In this document: in pieces, positions 38,859 through 50,395 of the stretch
Position numbering within the stretch: position 1 is the stretch's first letter
Layout: each line of letters starts with the position of its first letter
Program-made: the position numbers and the translations under genes
The notes under the pieces: generated by a model
The model's input: the letters and a program-made list of their open reading frames with translations, nothing else
The model's database searches: none
What the model was told of the DNA's origin: nothing
DNA from: Stenotrophomonas maltophilia R551-3
GTDB taxonomy: Bacteria > Pseudomonadota > Gammaproteobacteria > Xanthomonadales > Xanthomonadaceae
Length of the DNA: 64,000 nucleotides
NCBI RefSeq assembly: GCF_000020665.1
Contig: NC_011071.1
Location: 2,904,501 to 2,968,500 of the forward strand
Direction: 5' to 3'

Positions 38859-40448
38859 TTACACCGGGACCGCGCCCGGACTGCCGTGGGTCACCTGGAA
38901 ACGGGCCGCTGTACGCACCGCCGCATCCGCACGCAGCACGCTGTCGGCGAAGCGCAGCTCGGCGTCCACGGTCTGCCGGTTCAGCTGCAGCTTCCACCAG
39001 CCACGGCGGTCGCCGTCGAAATAGCGGATGTGCGGGTTCTGCGGTATCGACGGCCCGTAATACGGTCCATACGGTGTGTCGTCGCCGCCACTGTTGATCG
39101 CCGGGGCGATGAATTCGGTGGCCACGACCGACGCACTGGCCGCGTCAAAATCCAGCTTCAGATCGTTGACGAAGGTGGAATGCCAGTCGCCACCCAACAC
39201 GATGGCATTACCCTGCCCGCCCGCCTGCATTGCCTGCAGCAACCGGATACGTGCGGCAGGATAGCCATCCCAGGCGTCATTCCAGAAGCGCTCGCGTGGC
39301 GTACCACCGTCCAGCCGCAGCTGCGCCATCAGCAACTGCTGCACCACCACGTTCCAGCGCGTGCCCTGCGCGGCCGCCATCGACTGCGCGAACCACGCCT
39401 CCTGGCCCGTGCCGAGCATGCTCATGCGCGGGTCCAGTGCAGCATCACAGCGTGGCGACTCGCCCACGCCACAGGGATTGGCCGGGCGGAACTGGCGGCA
39501 ATCGAGCAGGGTCAGCTGTGCCAGATCGCCGTAGCGCAGCCGCCGGTGTACGCGCAGGCCACCATTGCCCGCCGGCGAGCTGCGCATCGGCAGGTGTTCG
39601 TAGAACGCGCGGTAGGCGGCGGCACGACGCACGATGAAGTCTTCGGTCGATACACCAGGCTTCTCCGGATGGATGCCGGAATAATCGTTCTGCACCTCGT
39701 GGTCATCCCAGATCACCGCGAACGCATGCGCGGCGTGCGCAGCCTGCAGATCCGGATCGAGCTTGTACAGCGCGTACTGGTCGCGGTAGCGCTCCAGGCT
39801 GACGGTCTCGCCGCTGAAGCGCTCGGCATCCAGTGCGCGCCCACGTGCGTTCTGCAGCGGGCTGTACTCGTACAGGTAGTCGCCAGCATGCAGCACCAGG
39901 TCGATATCGCTCTGGGCGATATCGCGCAGCACCGGGTAGTAGCCGCTGTTCCAGGCCTGGCAGGTACACAGCGCCAACCGCAGCTGCTGCAGCTGCGTGT
40001 CCGGCAGCGGCGCGGTGCGGAAATGACCGACCGCGCTTTCCTCATCGCCATCGCAGGCGAAACGATAGTAGTAGTCACGGCCCGGGCGCAGGCCGCTGAC
40101 TTCCACATGTACCGAATGGGCCAACTCGGGCACCGCTGCAGCAACACCGCGCTGCACCAGCCGGCACATGCCCGGATCTTCGGCCACGAACCAGCGCACC
40201 GGCACCGCCCGCGATGGCATGCCACCACCGTTGAGCGGGTCCGGGGCCAGCCGCGTCCACAGCACCGCGCCCTGCGGATCCGGATCGCCGGCGGCAACGC
40301 CGAGGGTGAACGGATCGCGCCCCAGCCGCGGCCGAGGGCCGGCCGTGGCCAGCCCCGGCATCGCCGCCAGCGCGATCGCCGCCCCCGTGCCCTGCCACGC
40401 CATGCGCAGCAGGCGACGACGGCTTTCCGGATCGACAGGCCCGCGCAT
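38859..40448 (-). CDS. phoD: alkaline phosphatase D (PhoD family), Tat-exported
   Basis: 529-residue secreted phosphodiesterase/phosphomonoesterase of the PhoD metallophosphoesterase family (iron/calcium). The N-terminus has a twin-arginine motif (ESRRRLLRMAW) and hydrophobic stretch to about residue 35. A PhoD N-domain follows (FTLGVAAGDPDPQGAVLWTRL), then metal motifs LHAGDYLYEY, WDDHEVQNDYSG and LGGDWHSTFVND. It begins within the stop codon of the TonB receptor gene (TGATG), so the two are one operon. The operon is preceded by a Pho box, fitting use when phosphate is scarce. Confidence 0.95.
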   Translation of the reverse strand: MRGPVDPESRRRLLRMAWQGTGAAIALAAMPGLATAGPRPRLGRDPFTLGVAAGDPDPQGAVLWTRLAPDPLNGGGMPSRAVPVRWFVAEDPGMCRLVQRGVAAAVPELAHSVHVEVSGLRPGRDYYYRFACDGDEESAVGHFRTAPLPDTQLQQLRLALCTCQAWNSGYYPVLRDIAQSDIDLVLHAGDYLYEYSPLQNARGRALDAERFSGETVSLERYRDQYALYKLDPDLQAAHAAHAFAVIWDDHEVQNDYSGIHPEKPGVSTEDFIVRRAAAYRAFYEHLPMRSSPAGNGGLRVHRRLRYGDLAQLTLLDCRQFRPANPCGVGESPRCDAALDPRMSMLGTGQEAWFAQSMAAAQGTRWNVVVQQLLMAQLRLDGGTPRERFWNDAWDGYPAARIRLLQAMQAGGQGNAIVLGGDWHSTFVNDLKLDFDAASASVVATEFIAPAINSGGDDTPYGPYYGPSIPQNPHIRYFDGDRRGWWKLQLNRQTVDAELRFADSVLRADAAVRTAARFQVTHGSPGAVPV

Positions 40449-42691
40449 CAGAAATGCACGGTGGCGGTGGCCATCACCTGGCGCGGCGCGCCGACTTGCA
40501 TGGTCGCCAGGCTGCGGGTCGGGTCAGCGGCGTAGGTGCCATTGGTGTTGATCGAGGACAGGTAGCGCTTGTCGGTCAGGTTGGTCAGGTTCAGCGCAAC
40601 AGTCAGGTTCTGCGCCGGACCCAGCTTGCCGAAGTCATAGGCCACCGAAGCGTTCACCAGCCAGTAGCTCGGCACCGACACGTCATTGGTGTAGGTCACG
40701 TAGCGCTTGCCGACGTGGTTGGCGGCCAGGCGCATGTCCCACGGGCCTGGGGTCCAGGCCAGGGTGCTGGCGAACATCCATTCCGGGGTATCGACGGTCT
40801 TCTTGCCACGGGTCGGCACCACGCCGTTGTTCACATAGTCGTTGTCGTAGGTACTGTCATTCCAGGACAGCGCATTGGACCAGGTCAGGTCCTGCATCGG
40901 CTTCAGCTGCAAGGTTGCCTCGGCGCCACGGCTGGTCACCGAACCGACGTTGGAGAACAGCGCCGGGCAACCGAGGATGCCCACGCACTGCGCGATGGCC
41001 AGCAGGCGGTTGTCGAACTTGACGTCGTACACCGCCACCGAGGCTTCATAGCCGCGGCCGTAGCCACGCCAACCGAGCTCGATGGTGCGCGACTGTTCCG
41101 GCTTCAGGTTCTTTGCGCTGCTGTCGAAGGCGGCCTGCGGCACATTGAACGGACTGCCGACACCCAGTGCATAGGCGGCGATGTTCTTGGCGAACGAGCC
41201 GAAGATCTCATTGCCTTCGTTGAGCTTGAAGTTGAAGCCGGCCTGCGGCAGCAGCCCCTTCTTCGAGGTCAGGCTGCTGTTGTTGGCGTAGCTGCCCAGC
41301 GGCGTGCGCACGCTGGTACGGGTGTGCGGCGACTTCGCACCGATGTCGATGGTCAGGCGATCATCGAACAGGCGGAAGCGATCCTGCACGTAGAACTGGC
41401 GGGTGATGGTGGTATAGCGCTGGTGCCACACACGCTGGTCCGGATTGCGCAGGAAGAAGTCGTCGGTGATCGGGCCGTCGATGTAGTAGAAGTTGCGCTG
41501 CACGCTGTGGCCGTTGTCCTCGTACCACAGGCCGGCCTCCAGCTCGTGCCCGCCCACATTCCAGGTGAACGCCGAGGTCACGCCGGTGCGGTCGATCGCG
41601 TACTCGGTGGTGCGAATCGAGATCGGAATCTCGCGGCTGGTGCCCGGGTTGGACGGATTGGACGGGCTGAACCAGTGGCCCTGGCCGCGGTTGCTGTGGT
41701 TGTAGACATTGACCTTCAACCGCATCGATTCATTCAGGCCGAAATCGCCGGCGATGCTGGACAGGTCATCGTTGCGCAGGCCGTGGCCGGAGTAGTACGC
41801 ATCCCATGGGCTGTTGACGCCGCCGCTGAATTTGCCGCGTGCGGCGGCGACCGCGCGATCCCAGTCCGGCGCGTAGTTGTCCCAGTCCCAGCCGAGGCGG
41901 TCGATCATCTCCAGCGACAGATCCTGGTAGTCGGCCTCGACGCGGCGAGACGCATTGAACAGCGCGGTGATCCTGCTGTCCACGCCGAAGTTGTAGGTGG
42001 CCTTGCCGTTGAACTGCTTCAGTTCCTGCGAGCCCTTGCCCTTCCACTTGTCGCCTTCGGAATAGACGCCTGACAGGTAGGCAGCGAAGCCTTGATGGTC
42101 GCCGGTATCCAGCCGCGCATAGCTGCGGCGCGCACTGTCGCTGCCGAAGCTCTGTGCCAGCACCACGCCGTACTCGGTGGACGGATCGATCGAATAGAAC
42201 TGGAACACGCCGCCGAGGTTGCTGGTGGACGGCGTGCCCAGCGCACCGATGCCGGTGGAGACCTCGGCACCGCCCAGGTTCTCGCTGATCACCGCGCGGC
42301 TGATATGCAGGCCGTTGCTGTTGCCGTAGGCCATGTTGCCCAGCGGGATGCCATCGAGGGTGTAGCCAAGGCGGTTCTGGTTGAAGCCGCGCAGGCTGAT
42401 GGTGGTCGACCATTCGTAGGCGCCGGTGGCATCGGCCGACTCAAAATGCACGCCCGGCTTGGTTGCCAGCAGCTTCAGCGGGTTGGCACCGGGCGGCAGC
42501 ACCTTCATGTCCTCGGCAGTGACGCGCTGCACCTGGCGTGCTTCGCCGCGGCCGATCACCGAGACCGAATCGAGGGTGGTGGCCGACTGCACGTCGGCGG
42601 CGGGGGCGGTTTCAGCGGCAGCCAGAGACGGGAGCGAAGCACAGACCAGCAGGGCCAGCAGATTGCGGCGGAGCGGAGCGCGGGACGGCAT
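40448..42691 (-). CDS. TonB-dependent outer-membrane receptor
   Basis: 747-residue outer-membrane transporter. A signal peptide (LLALLVCASLPSLAAA) is followed by the plug domain (LKLLATKPGVHFESAD, STTISLRGFNQNRLGYTLDGIPL) and a 22-strand barrel ending in an aromatic residue (ATATVHF), as usual. I start at ATG 42691 with AAGGA ten bases upstream; GTG 42712 is an alternative. The substrate is not readable from sequence, but co-transcription with phoD and the upstream Pho box suggest a phosphorus-containing compound such as a phosphate ester. Confidence 0.92.
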   Translation of the reverse strand: MPSRAPLRRNLLALLVCASLPSLAAAETAPAADVQSATTLDSVSVIGRGEARQVQRVTAEDMKVLPPGANPLKLLATKPGVHFESADATGAYEWSTTISLRGFNQNRLGYTLDGIPLGNMAYGNSNGLHISRAVISENLGGAEVSTGIGALGTPSTSNLGGVFQFYSIDPSTEYGVVLAQSFGSDSARRSYARLDTGDHQGFAAYLSGVYSEGDKWKGKGSQELKQFNGKATYNFGVDSRITALFNASRRVEADYQDLSLEMIDRLGWDWDNYAPDWDRAVAAARGKFSGGVNSPWDAYYSGHGLRNDDLSSIAGDFGLNESMRLKVNVYNHSNRGQGHWFSPSNPSNPGTSREIPISIRTTEYAIDRTGVTSAFTWNVGGHELEAGLWYEDNGHSVQRNFYYIDGPITDDFFLRNPDQRVWHQRYTTITRQFYVQDRFRLFDDRLTIDIGAKSPHTRTSVRTPLGSYANNSSLTSKKGLLPQAGFNFKLNEGNEIFGSFAKNIAAYALGVGSPFNVPQAAFDSSAKNLKPEQSRTIELGWRGYGRGYEASVAVYDVKFDNRLLAIAQCVGILGCPALFSNVGSVTSRGAEATLQLKPMQDLTWSNALSWNDSTYDNDYVNNGVVPTRGKKTVDTPEWMFASTLAWTPGPWDMRLAANHVGKRYVTYTNDVSVPSYWLVNASVAYDFGKLGPAQNLTVALNLTNLTDKRYLSSINTNGTYAADPTRSLATMQVGAPRQVMATATVHF

Positions 42692-42754
42692 GGAGGCGGA
42701 TTCCTTGGGCACGCTGGACGCCGAAGGGCGGCGTCGAAGGGCAGCAGCGGCGGA

Positions 42755-42790
42755 ATCGTAAAAGCGTCGCGTTACATGTCATTTACACGC
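42755..42790 (-). promoter_or_regulatory. Pho box and -10 of the TonB-phoD operon
   Basis: The reverse strand reads GTGTAAATGACATGTAACG: two TGTAA units 11 bp apart, the hallmark of PhoB sites (42772-42787). A -10-like TACGAT (42760-42755) starts 12 bp after the second unit, the expected geometry when PhoB replaces the -35 contact. It is 64-77 bp before the start codon. Confidence 0.65.
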
Positions 42791-42858
42791 CACATACGGA
42801 ACGTTGGCGTTCCGAATGGTTGGGGCCGGCCTGTGTCCGTGCCCCAAACGAACGTCCG

Positions 42859-44289
42859 TTACTCGAACGAACCGACCGAATCGTGGGCCAGGTTGTCGAA
42901 GCGGGTGTACTCGCCGAAGAACTTCAGCTTGCACGAGCCGGTCGGACCACCACGGTGCTTGCCGATGATGATCTCGGCCAGGCCCTTGTCCGGCGAATTT
43001 TCCTTGTTGTAGTAATCGTCGCGGTAGATGAACACGATCATGTCCGCGTCCTGCTCGATAGCGCCCGATTCGCGAAGGTCGGCCATCACCGGGCGCTTGT
43101 CGGTACGCGTTTCCAGCGAGCGGTTGAGCTGGGACAACGCGATCACCGGTACGTGCAGCTCCTTGGCCAGGCCCTTCAGCGAACGCGAGATTTCCGAGAT
43201 TTCGGTCGCGCGGTTCTCGCTGTTGCCCGGCACGCTCATCAGCTGCAGGTAGTCGATCACGATCAGGCCAAGATCATGTTCACGCTTGAGGCGGCGGCAC
43301 TTGGAACGCAGCACTTCCGGCGACACGCCCGGCGTGTCGTCGATGAAGATCTTGGTTTCCTTCAGCATCTTGATCGCGCTGGTGACGCGGCTCCAGTCCT
43401 CGTCTTCCAGCTGGCCGGTACGCAGGCGCTGCGCGTTGATGCGGCCGTTGGAGGAAATCAGGCGCATCGCCAGCTGCGAGGCCGACATTTCCATCGAGAA
43501 CACCGCCACGCCCTTCTTCGACTTGATCGCCGCATACTCGGCGATGTTCAGCGCGAAGGTGGTCTTGCCCATGGCCGGGCGCGCAGCGAGGATGATCAGG
43601 TCGGTCGGCTGCAGGCCGGCGGTCATCGCGTCGAAGTCGTTGTAACCGGTCGGCAGGCCGGTAATGTTGCCGCCGTTCTCGAAGCGGTTGCGCAGTTCCT
43701 CGAAGGCATCCTTCAGCGCGCCAGGCATGGCCACGAAGTCGGTACGGCCGCGCGCGCCCTGCTCGGCGATGGCGAACACGCTCTTTTCCGCCGAGGCCAG
43801 CAGCTCGCTGCTGTCGCGGCCTTCAGGCTGGAAGCCATCGTTGACGATGTCGGTGCCGACCTGGATCAGCTGCCGCAGCACCGCCTTGTCACGCACGATT
43901 TCGGCGTAGGCCACGATGTTGGCCGCCGACGGCGTGGTGCTGGCCAGTTCGATCAGATAGGCACCATCGCCGACCAGCTCCAGCTTGCCCTGCGATTCGA
44001 ACCACTCGCCCAGGGTCACCGCATCGAACGGACGTTCACGTTCGGACAGCTCCCGGATCGCGCGGTAGATCATCTGATGGTCGCGGCGATAGAAATCGCC
44101 CTCGGTCAGCTGGTCGTTGACCCGGTCATAGGCCTCCGGCGCCAGCATCAGCCCACCCAGCACCGCCTGCTCGGCTTCCACCGAATGCGGCGGCACACGC
44201 AACTGATCGATGCGCGACTCGTCGCGATCACGATCAAAGCCATCACCGCGCTCTCTGCGGTTGGAACGGAAGCCGGAACGGGCGGACAT
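42859..44289 (-). CDS. dnaB: replicative DNA helicase DnaB
   Basis: 476-residue hexameric 5'-3' helicase at the replication fork. The N-terminal domain begins at LRVPPHSVEAEQAVLGGLM; the RecA-like domain has Walker A in AARPAMGKTTFALN, Walker B near VIDYLQLM and DnaB motifs SQLNRSLETRTDKRP and RESGAIEQDADMIVF. An Arg/Asp-rich ~27-residue leader precedes the conserved part; the start is ATG 44289. No intein. A consensus DnaA box lies 73 bp upstream. Confidence 0.97.
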   Translation of the reverse strand: MSARSGFRSNRRERGDGFDRDRDESRIDQLRVPPHSVEAEQAVLGGLMLAPEAYDRVNDQLTEGDFYRRDHQMIYRAIRELSERERPFDAVTLGEWFESQGKLELVGDGAYLIELASTTPSAANIVAYAEIVRDKAVLRQLIQVGTDIVNDGFQPEGRDSSELLASAEKSVFAIAEQGARGRTDFVAMPGALKDAFEELRNRFENGGNITGLPTGYNDFDAMTAGLQPTDLIILAARPAMGKTTFALNIAEYAAIKSKKGVAVFSMEMSASQLAMRLISSNGRINAQRLRTGQLEDEDWSRVTSAIKMLKETKIFIDDTPGVSPEVLRSKCRRLKREHDLGLIVIDYLQLMSVPGNSENRATEISEISRSLKGLAKELHVPVIALSQLNRSLETRTDKRPVMADLRESGAIEQDADMIVFIYRDDYYNKENSPDKGLAEIIIGKHRGGPTGSCKLKFFGEYTRFDNLAHDSVGSFE

Positions 44290-44361
44290 GCTGCGGTGTT
44301 TCCTACGAAAGTGGCCAGACGAGTGTAGGCATGCACCGACCCCGGCGACCATGGACAAGCT

Positions 44362-44370
44362 TGTGGATAA
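44362..44370 (-). promoter_or_regulatory. consensus DnaA box upstream of dnaB
   Basis: TTATCCACA on the reverse strand, in the context of GCTTATCCACAAGC. It is an exact match to the E. coli high-affinity DnaA box. The rest of the 345-bp gap 44290-44634 holds the dnaB leader and the repeats listed below. Confidence 0.6.
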
Positions 44371-44491
44371 GCCGTGGAAAAACGGGGGATATCCGCCGGT
44401 GCCTGGCCAGACTGGCATGGGGGCGTCGCACTGCCTGCGATGAACGCCGTTGCGGCGCCCAAGCCGCGCATTATCGCAGATCAACGCTCCA

Positions 44492-44628
44492 GGGTCGGAT
44501 CCCGTACAACGCACGGGCTCCGGCCCGCCCAGCTGGACGTGGGGTCAGAGCCCGCCACTGCGCGACGGGATCCGACCCCGGGCATGGCTGGGGTCGGATC
44601 CCTCTGCAAAGCAGAGGGCTCTGCCCCC
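44492..44628. repeat. cluster of three GGGGTC-type hairpins
   Basis: Three consecutive stem-loops: 44492-44526, 44541-44579 and 44590-44628. Each has outer arms of the form GGGGTC(A/G)GA(T/G)CCC and GGG(A/C)TC(T/C)GACCCC with a short variable inner stem. The third is the most regular (18-bp arms, AAA loop). No gene is seen here. Confidence 0.75.
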
Positions 44629-44634
44629 TCGGTC

Positions 44635-45195
44635 TCAACCGCCCTTGGCGTGCACCGCGATCAGCGCCAGGAAGCGGTCCACGTAGCCCTGGAGGAATTT
44701 CTGCGTGCCCTCGTTGTGGACCGTGCCATCGGCATCGATCAGTCCGTCCTTGAAATGGATGAACGCCTCGGGCTGGCCGAGCACGTGCATGTCCAGGAAC
44801 GCCAGGCTGTTGCGCAGGTGCTGCTGGGCCACGGCGGTACCGATCTGGCCGATGGAGGCGCCGATCACCGCCGCCGGCTTGCCAGCAAACGCGCTGTCGC
44901 CATACGGGCGGGAGCCGATGTCGATAGCGTTCTTCAGCACGCCCGGCACCGAGCGGTTGTATTCAGGGGTCACGAACAGCACGGCTGTGGCGGCGCGTAC
45001 CTGGTCTTTCAGGCGCGTACCCTGCGCCGGATAGTGCGCATCGAAATCCTGGTCGTACAGCGGCAGATCGCCGATCTGCACGTACTGGAAGCGCGCGCGG
45101 TCGCCGGCGATCTTCTCCAGCGCATGGGCCAGCTTGCGGTTGCAGGAATCCTTGCGCAGGCTGCCAACGAACACGGCGATGGTGGGGACGGACAT
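44635..45195 (-). CDS. NAD(P)H-dependent FMN reductase (ChrR-like flavoprotein)
   Basis: 186-residue flavodoxin-like enzyme that reduces FMN, quinones or chromate. The phosphate-binding loop is VGSLRKDSCNRKLA at the N-terminus, the second flavin loop is TPEYNRSVPGVLKNAID, the third is GASIGQIGTAVAQQHLR. This is the NADPH-dependent FMN reductase (PF03358) family, with ChrR and YieF as nearest named relatives. Single gene, 66 bp after asnB-like gene start region boundary; no operon is evident. Confidence 0.88.
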   Translation of the reverse strand: MSVPTIAVFVGSLRKDSCNRKLAHALEKIAGDRARFQYVQIGDLPLYDQDFDAHYPAQGTRLKDQVRAATAVLFVTPEYNRSVPGVLKNAIDIGSRPYGDSAFAGKPAAVIGASIGQIGTAVAQQHLRNSLAFLDMHVLGQPEAFIHFKDGLIDADGTVHNEGTQKFLQGYVDRFLALIAVHAKGG

Positions 45196-45261
45196 CGGGA
45201 CAGACTCCTCACGGTGCGGGAGGCCCAGCCTAGTCGCCGGGCCCGTGCAGGCCGGTGAAGA

Positions 45262-47205
45262 TCAGCCGCCGGTGACAGTGGCGCGCACCTGCCGCCAATG
45301 CGCCTGCCACGCCTGGAACATCAGCACGTTCCACAGGTGGGTATGCCACTTGCGCTGGCCGCCGAGGAACTGCTGCCACAGCGGCTGCACGGCCGCCGCC
45401 GACAGCACGCCCTCGCGCTCCAGCCGCGCCGGCTGCAACAGATCTTCGGCCCACGGCCGCAGGTCGCCCTTCAGCCAGTCGCTGACCGGCGCGCCGAAGC
45501 CACGCTTGGGCCGGTGCACCATCGACTGCGGCACGTAACGGCCCAGCACGCGCTTGAGCAGCACCTTGCTGGTGGTTTCACTGCGCTTGAAGCCCAGCGG
45601 CAATGACCAGGCGAACTCGGCCACGCGCCAGTCCAGCAGCGGCGCGCGCGCCTCCAGGCTGACCGCCATCGAGGTGCGATCGACCTTGCACAGCAGATCG
45701 TCTGGAAGGTAGGTCACATAATCGGCCAGCATCATCGCGTCGGCCGGGGTGCCTGCACCGTGCAGCGGGTCGGCCAGGTCGTAGAAACTGCCTGCCGCCT
45801 GCGCGCCCGGCACCGCAGCGGCCGGGTCACGCCAGCGCGAAATACGGTTGCGGTACACATCGCCAATGCCACGCGCGCCGGACTCGGCCAGCAGCGCGGC
45901 CAGGCCACCGGTACGCGAGGCCTCGCCCTGCTGCTGCGCGCGTGCGCCCATCCAGCGCCGCAGCGGGCCCGGCACACGGCCCAGCATCTGCCAGTTGCGC
46001 AGCGCACGCACATAGCGGGTGTAGCCGAAGAACAGCTCGTCGCCGCCGTCACCGGACAACGCCACGGTCACGCCCTGCCGTGCCAACCGGGCGACCAGCG
46101 CGGTCGGCACCTGCGAAGCATCGGCGAAGGGTTCATCGAACATCGACGGCAGCTGCGGAACCACCGCCAGCGCATCGGCGCCACTGACGTAGAGTTCGGT
46201 GTGATCACAGCCCAGATGCGCAGCCAGCTCCCTGGCCAACGGCGCCTCGTCGTGGCCGGAGCCGGTGAAGCCGATGCTGAAGCTGTGCACCGGCTGCCCG
46301 CTCTGTGCCTGCATGAGTGCCGCCACCAGCGAGGAATCGGTGCCGCCGGACAGGAACACGCCCACTGGCACATCGGCCACCATGCGCAGCGCAACTGCAT
46401 CGCGCAGCAGCGCGTCCAGCTGTTCCTCGGCCTCTTCGATGCGGCCCTGGAACGGCGCGGCCAGCGCCGCCTGCATGCGAGCACGCGCATCCCAGTATGG
46501 GCGCTGCGCCTGCTCCGGGCGATGCGCGGCCGCACCCGCCGCTACGGCTTCGGCGTCCAGGCGCAGCACGCGGCCCGGCATCAATTTGTAGCAGCGCTGG
46601 TGGATGCTGTGCGGTGCCGGGATGTAGTCCAGCCGCAACAGCAGGGTCAGTGCGTCGCGGTCGATGTCGTTGTCGAAGGCCGGGTGCTGCCACAGCGCCT
46701 TCAGTTCCGAACCGAACACCAGGGTGTCGCCGGCCCAGCCGTAGTACAGCGGCTTCTTGCCGACGCGGTCGCGGGCCAGCCACAAGCACTGTTCCTGGCG
46801 GTCCCACAGGGCGATGGCAAACATGCCGTTACAGCGCTGCAGGGTGTCTTCGATACCCCACTGCAGGATCGACGCCAACAGCACTTCGGTATCCGAGTGG
46901 CCACGGAAGGTGTGGCCCAGCGGCTCCAGTTCGGCGCGCAGCGCGGCGAAGTTGTAGACCTCGCCGTTGTAGGCCATCACATAGCGGCCATCGGCCGAGG
47001 CCATCGGCTGATGGCCCAGCGGGGACAGGTCGAGGATGCTCAGGCGGCGGTGTGCCAGCGCGATGCCGGTACCGGCATCGACCCAGCTGCCACCATCATC
47101 CGGCCCGCGGTGGTGCAGCGCCTCGCCCATGGCCAGGACCTGCGCCTGCAGCACCTCGGCCGACGCCACCGGCGCCGGCAACAACATTCCCGCCAATCCA
47201 CACAT
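45262..47205 (-). CDS. asnB: glutamine-hydrolysing asparagine synthetase-like amidotransferase (AsnB)
   Basis: 647-residue enzyme. N-terminal class II glutamine amidotransferase: Cys2 is the nucleophile (MCGLAGML), with RRLSILDLSPLGHQPM and NGEVYNF following. The C-terminal synthetase domain has the ATP pyrophosphatase loop FLSGGTDSSLVAALM and, further on, SGDGGDELFFGYTRY. Length fits the exopolysaccharide/other AsnB-like group rather than the shorter housekeeping E. coli AsnB (554). It starts 3 bp after the fused dehydrogenase E1 gene, so the pair is co-translated. That context suggests an amide-forming step in a biosynthetic pathway rather than plain asparagine supply; this is inference. 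Confidence 0.88.
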   Translation of the reverse strand: MCGLAGMLLPAPVASAEVLQAQVLAMGEALHHRGPDDGGSWVDAGTGIALAHRRLSILDLSPLGHQPMASADGRYVMAYNGEVYNFAALRAELEPLGHTFRGHSDTEVLLASILQWGIEDTLQRCNGMFAIALWDRQEQCLWLARDRVGKKPLYYGWAGDTLVFGSELKALWQHPAFDNDIDRDALTLLLRLDYIPAPHSIHQRCYKLMPGRVLRLDAEAVAAGAAAHRPEQAQRPYWDARARMQAALAAPFQGRIEEAEEQLDALLRDAVALRMVADVPVGVFLSGGTDSSLVAALMQAQSGQPVHSFSIGFTGSGHDEAPLARELAAHLGCDHTELYVSGADALAVVPQLPSMFDEPFADASQVPTALVARLARQGVTVALSGDGGDELFFGYTRYVRALRNWQMLGRVPGPLRRWMGARAQQQGEASRTGGLAALLAESGARGIGDVYRNRISRWRDPAAAVPGAQAAGSFYDLADPLHGAGTPADAMMLADYVTYLPDDLLCKVDRTSMAVSLEARAPLLDWRVAEFAWSLPLGFKRSETTSKVLLKRVLGRYVPQSMVHRPKRGFGAPVSDWLKGDLRPWAEDLLQPARLEREGVLSAAAVQPLWQQFLGGQRKWHTHLWNVLMFQAWQAHWRQVRATVTGG

Positions 47206-47208
47206 GCA

Positions 47209-49488
<2,280 letters not shown>

Positions 49489-49518
49489 CGAACACCCTCC
49501 GTGTCGTTGTTGCATTCC

Positions 49519-49540
49519 GCCGGGCATGGCCCGGCGCTAC
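49519..49540 (-). repeat. single SMAG/REP unit
   Basis: GCCGGGCATGGCCCGGCG ending in CTAC: one unit in reverse orientation in the gap before the E1 gene. Confidence 0.7.
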
Positions 49541-49565
49541 CCTGTGGGGGTCACCTTGGCGAGAG

Positions 49566-50222
49566 TCACGCGGCCTCGAATCGTGAGCGCACTTCGGCGG
49601 TCACTGCCGGCATCGGCAGAAAGCGCGGTTGCGCGCGCACGCGCTGCAGCCAGCCGCGCACCTCCGGGAAGAGATCCAGCGCGATGCCACCCTCGCCCGC
49701 CACATCGGTGTAGGCGAACAGGGCGATGTCGGCGATGCCGTATTCGCTGCCCGTGAACCACTGCGCCTGCCGCAGGTGCTGCTCCATCACCGCCAACGCG
49801 TTGGCGGCGCGCTCGTGCAGGCGCGGCAGTTCAGCGCGGCGCGGTGAATCCAGTGCGGTCCAGCCACGGATGAAGCGCGCCACTGCCACGCAGGGCTCGT
49901 GCGTGTACTGCTCGAAGAACATCCAGCTCAACGCCTGCGCACGCTCCCAGCCGTCGCTGGGCAGGTAAGGGGTACCTTCGGCCAGCCAGAACAGGATCGC
50001 ATTGGATTCAGTCAGCACGCGGCCATCGTCGCGGACGATCAACGGCACCTTGGCGTTCGGATTCAGCGCGAGGAATTCAGCGGTGTGGGTCTGGCCATGG
50101 GCGCTGTCCACTTCCACCCAGCGGTAACGGCTGCCGAGCTGCTCCAGCAGCAGGCGGACCTTGTGGCAGTTACCCGAGACCGACATGCCATGCACCGTCA
50201 GCGGGATGCGCTCTTCCAGCAT
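49566..50222 (-). CDS. glutathione S-transferase family protein
   Basis: 218-residue cytoplasmic protein. N-terminal thioredoxin-like domain with the glutathione-site region SGNCHKVRLLLEQLGSRY, cis-Pro in NPNAKVPLIV and ESNAIL. All-helical C-terminal domain follows (from about residue 90). S and C of SGNC are in the position of the catalytic residue. Beta or zeta-type class is likely. ATG 50222 has GGAG nine bases upstream; ATG 50234 is an alternative four codons earlier. Between two SMAG loci. Confidence 0.88.
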   Translation of the reverse strand: MLEERIPLTVHGMSVSGNCHKVRLLLEQLGSRYRWVEVDSAHGQTHTAEFLALNPNAKVPLIVRDDGRVLTESNAILFWLAEGTPYLPSDGWERAQALSWMFFEQYTHEPCVAVARFIRGWTALDSPRRAELPRLHERAANALAVMEQHLRQAQWFTGSEYGIADIALFAYTDVAGEGGIALDLFPEVRGWLQRVRAQPRFLPMPAVTAEVRSRFEAA

Positions 50223-50315
50223 TGCCTGCTCCATCGAATCCGGCCGGCGGCCGGCTGCGGGCAGTCTGGCAAGCGCACCGGTGAATGCCAAGCGCGGGTG
50301 CAGCATGGCACCCTG

Positions 50316-50385
50316 GTAGTGCCGGCCGCTGGCCGGCAATCGCACGAATCCTGCCAAGAGGTTGCCGGCCAGCGGCCGGCACTAC
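50316..50385. repeat. SMAG/REP element, inverted pair (TGCCGGCC type)
   Basis: GTAGTGCCGGCC-GCT-GGCCGGCA at 50316 and its inverted copy ending CTAC at 50385, between GST and GNAT genes. Confidence 0.85.
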
Positions 50386-50395
50386 CGGGCAACGC

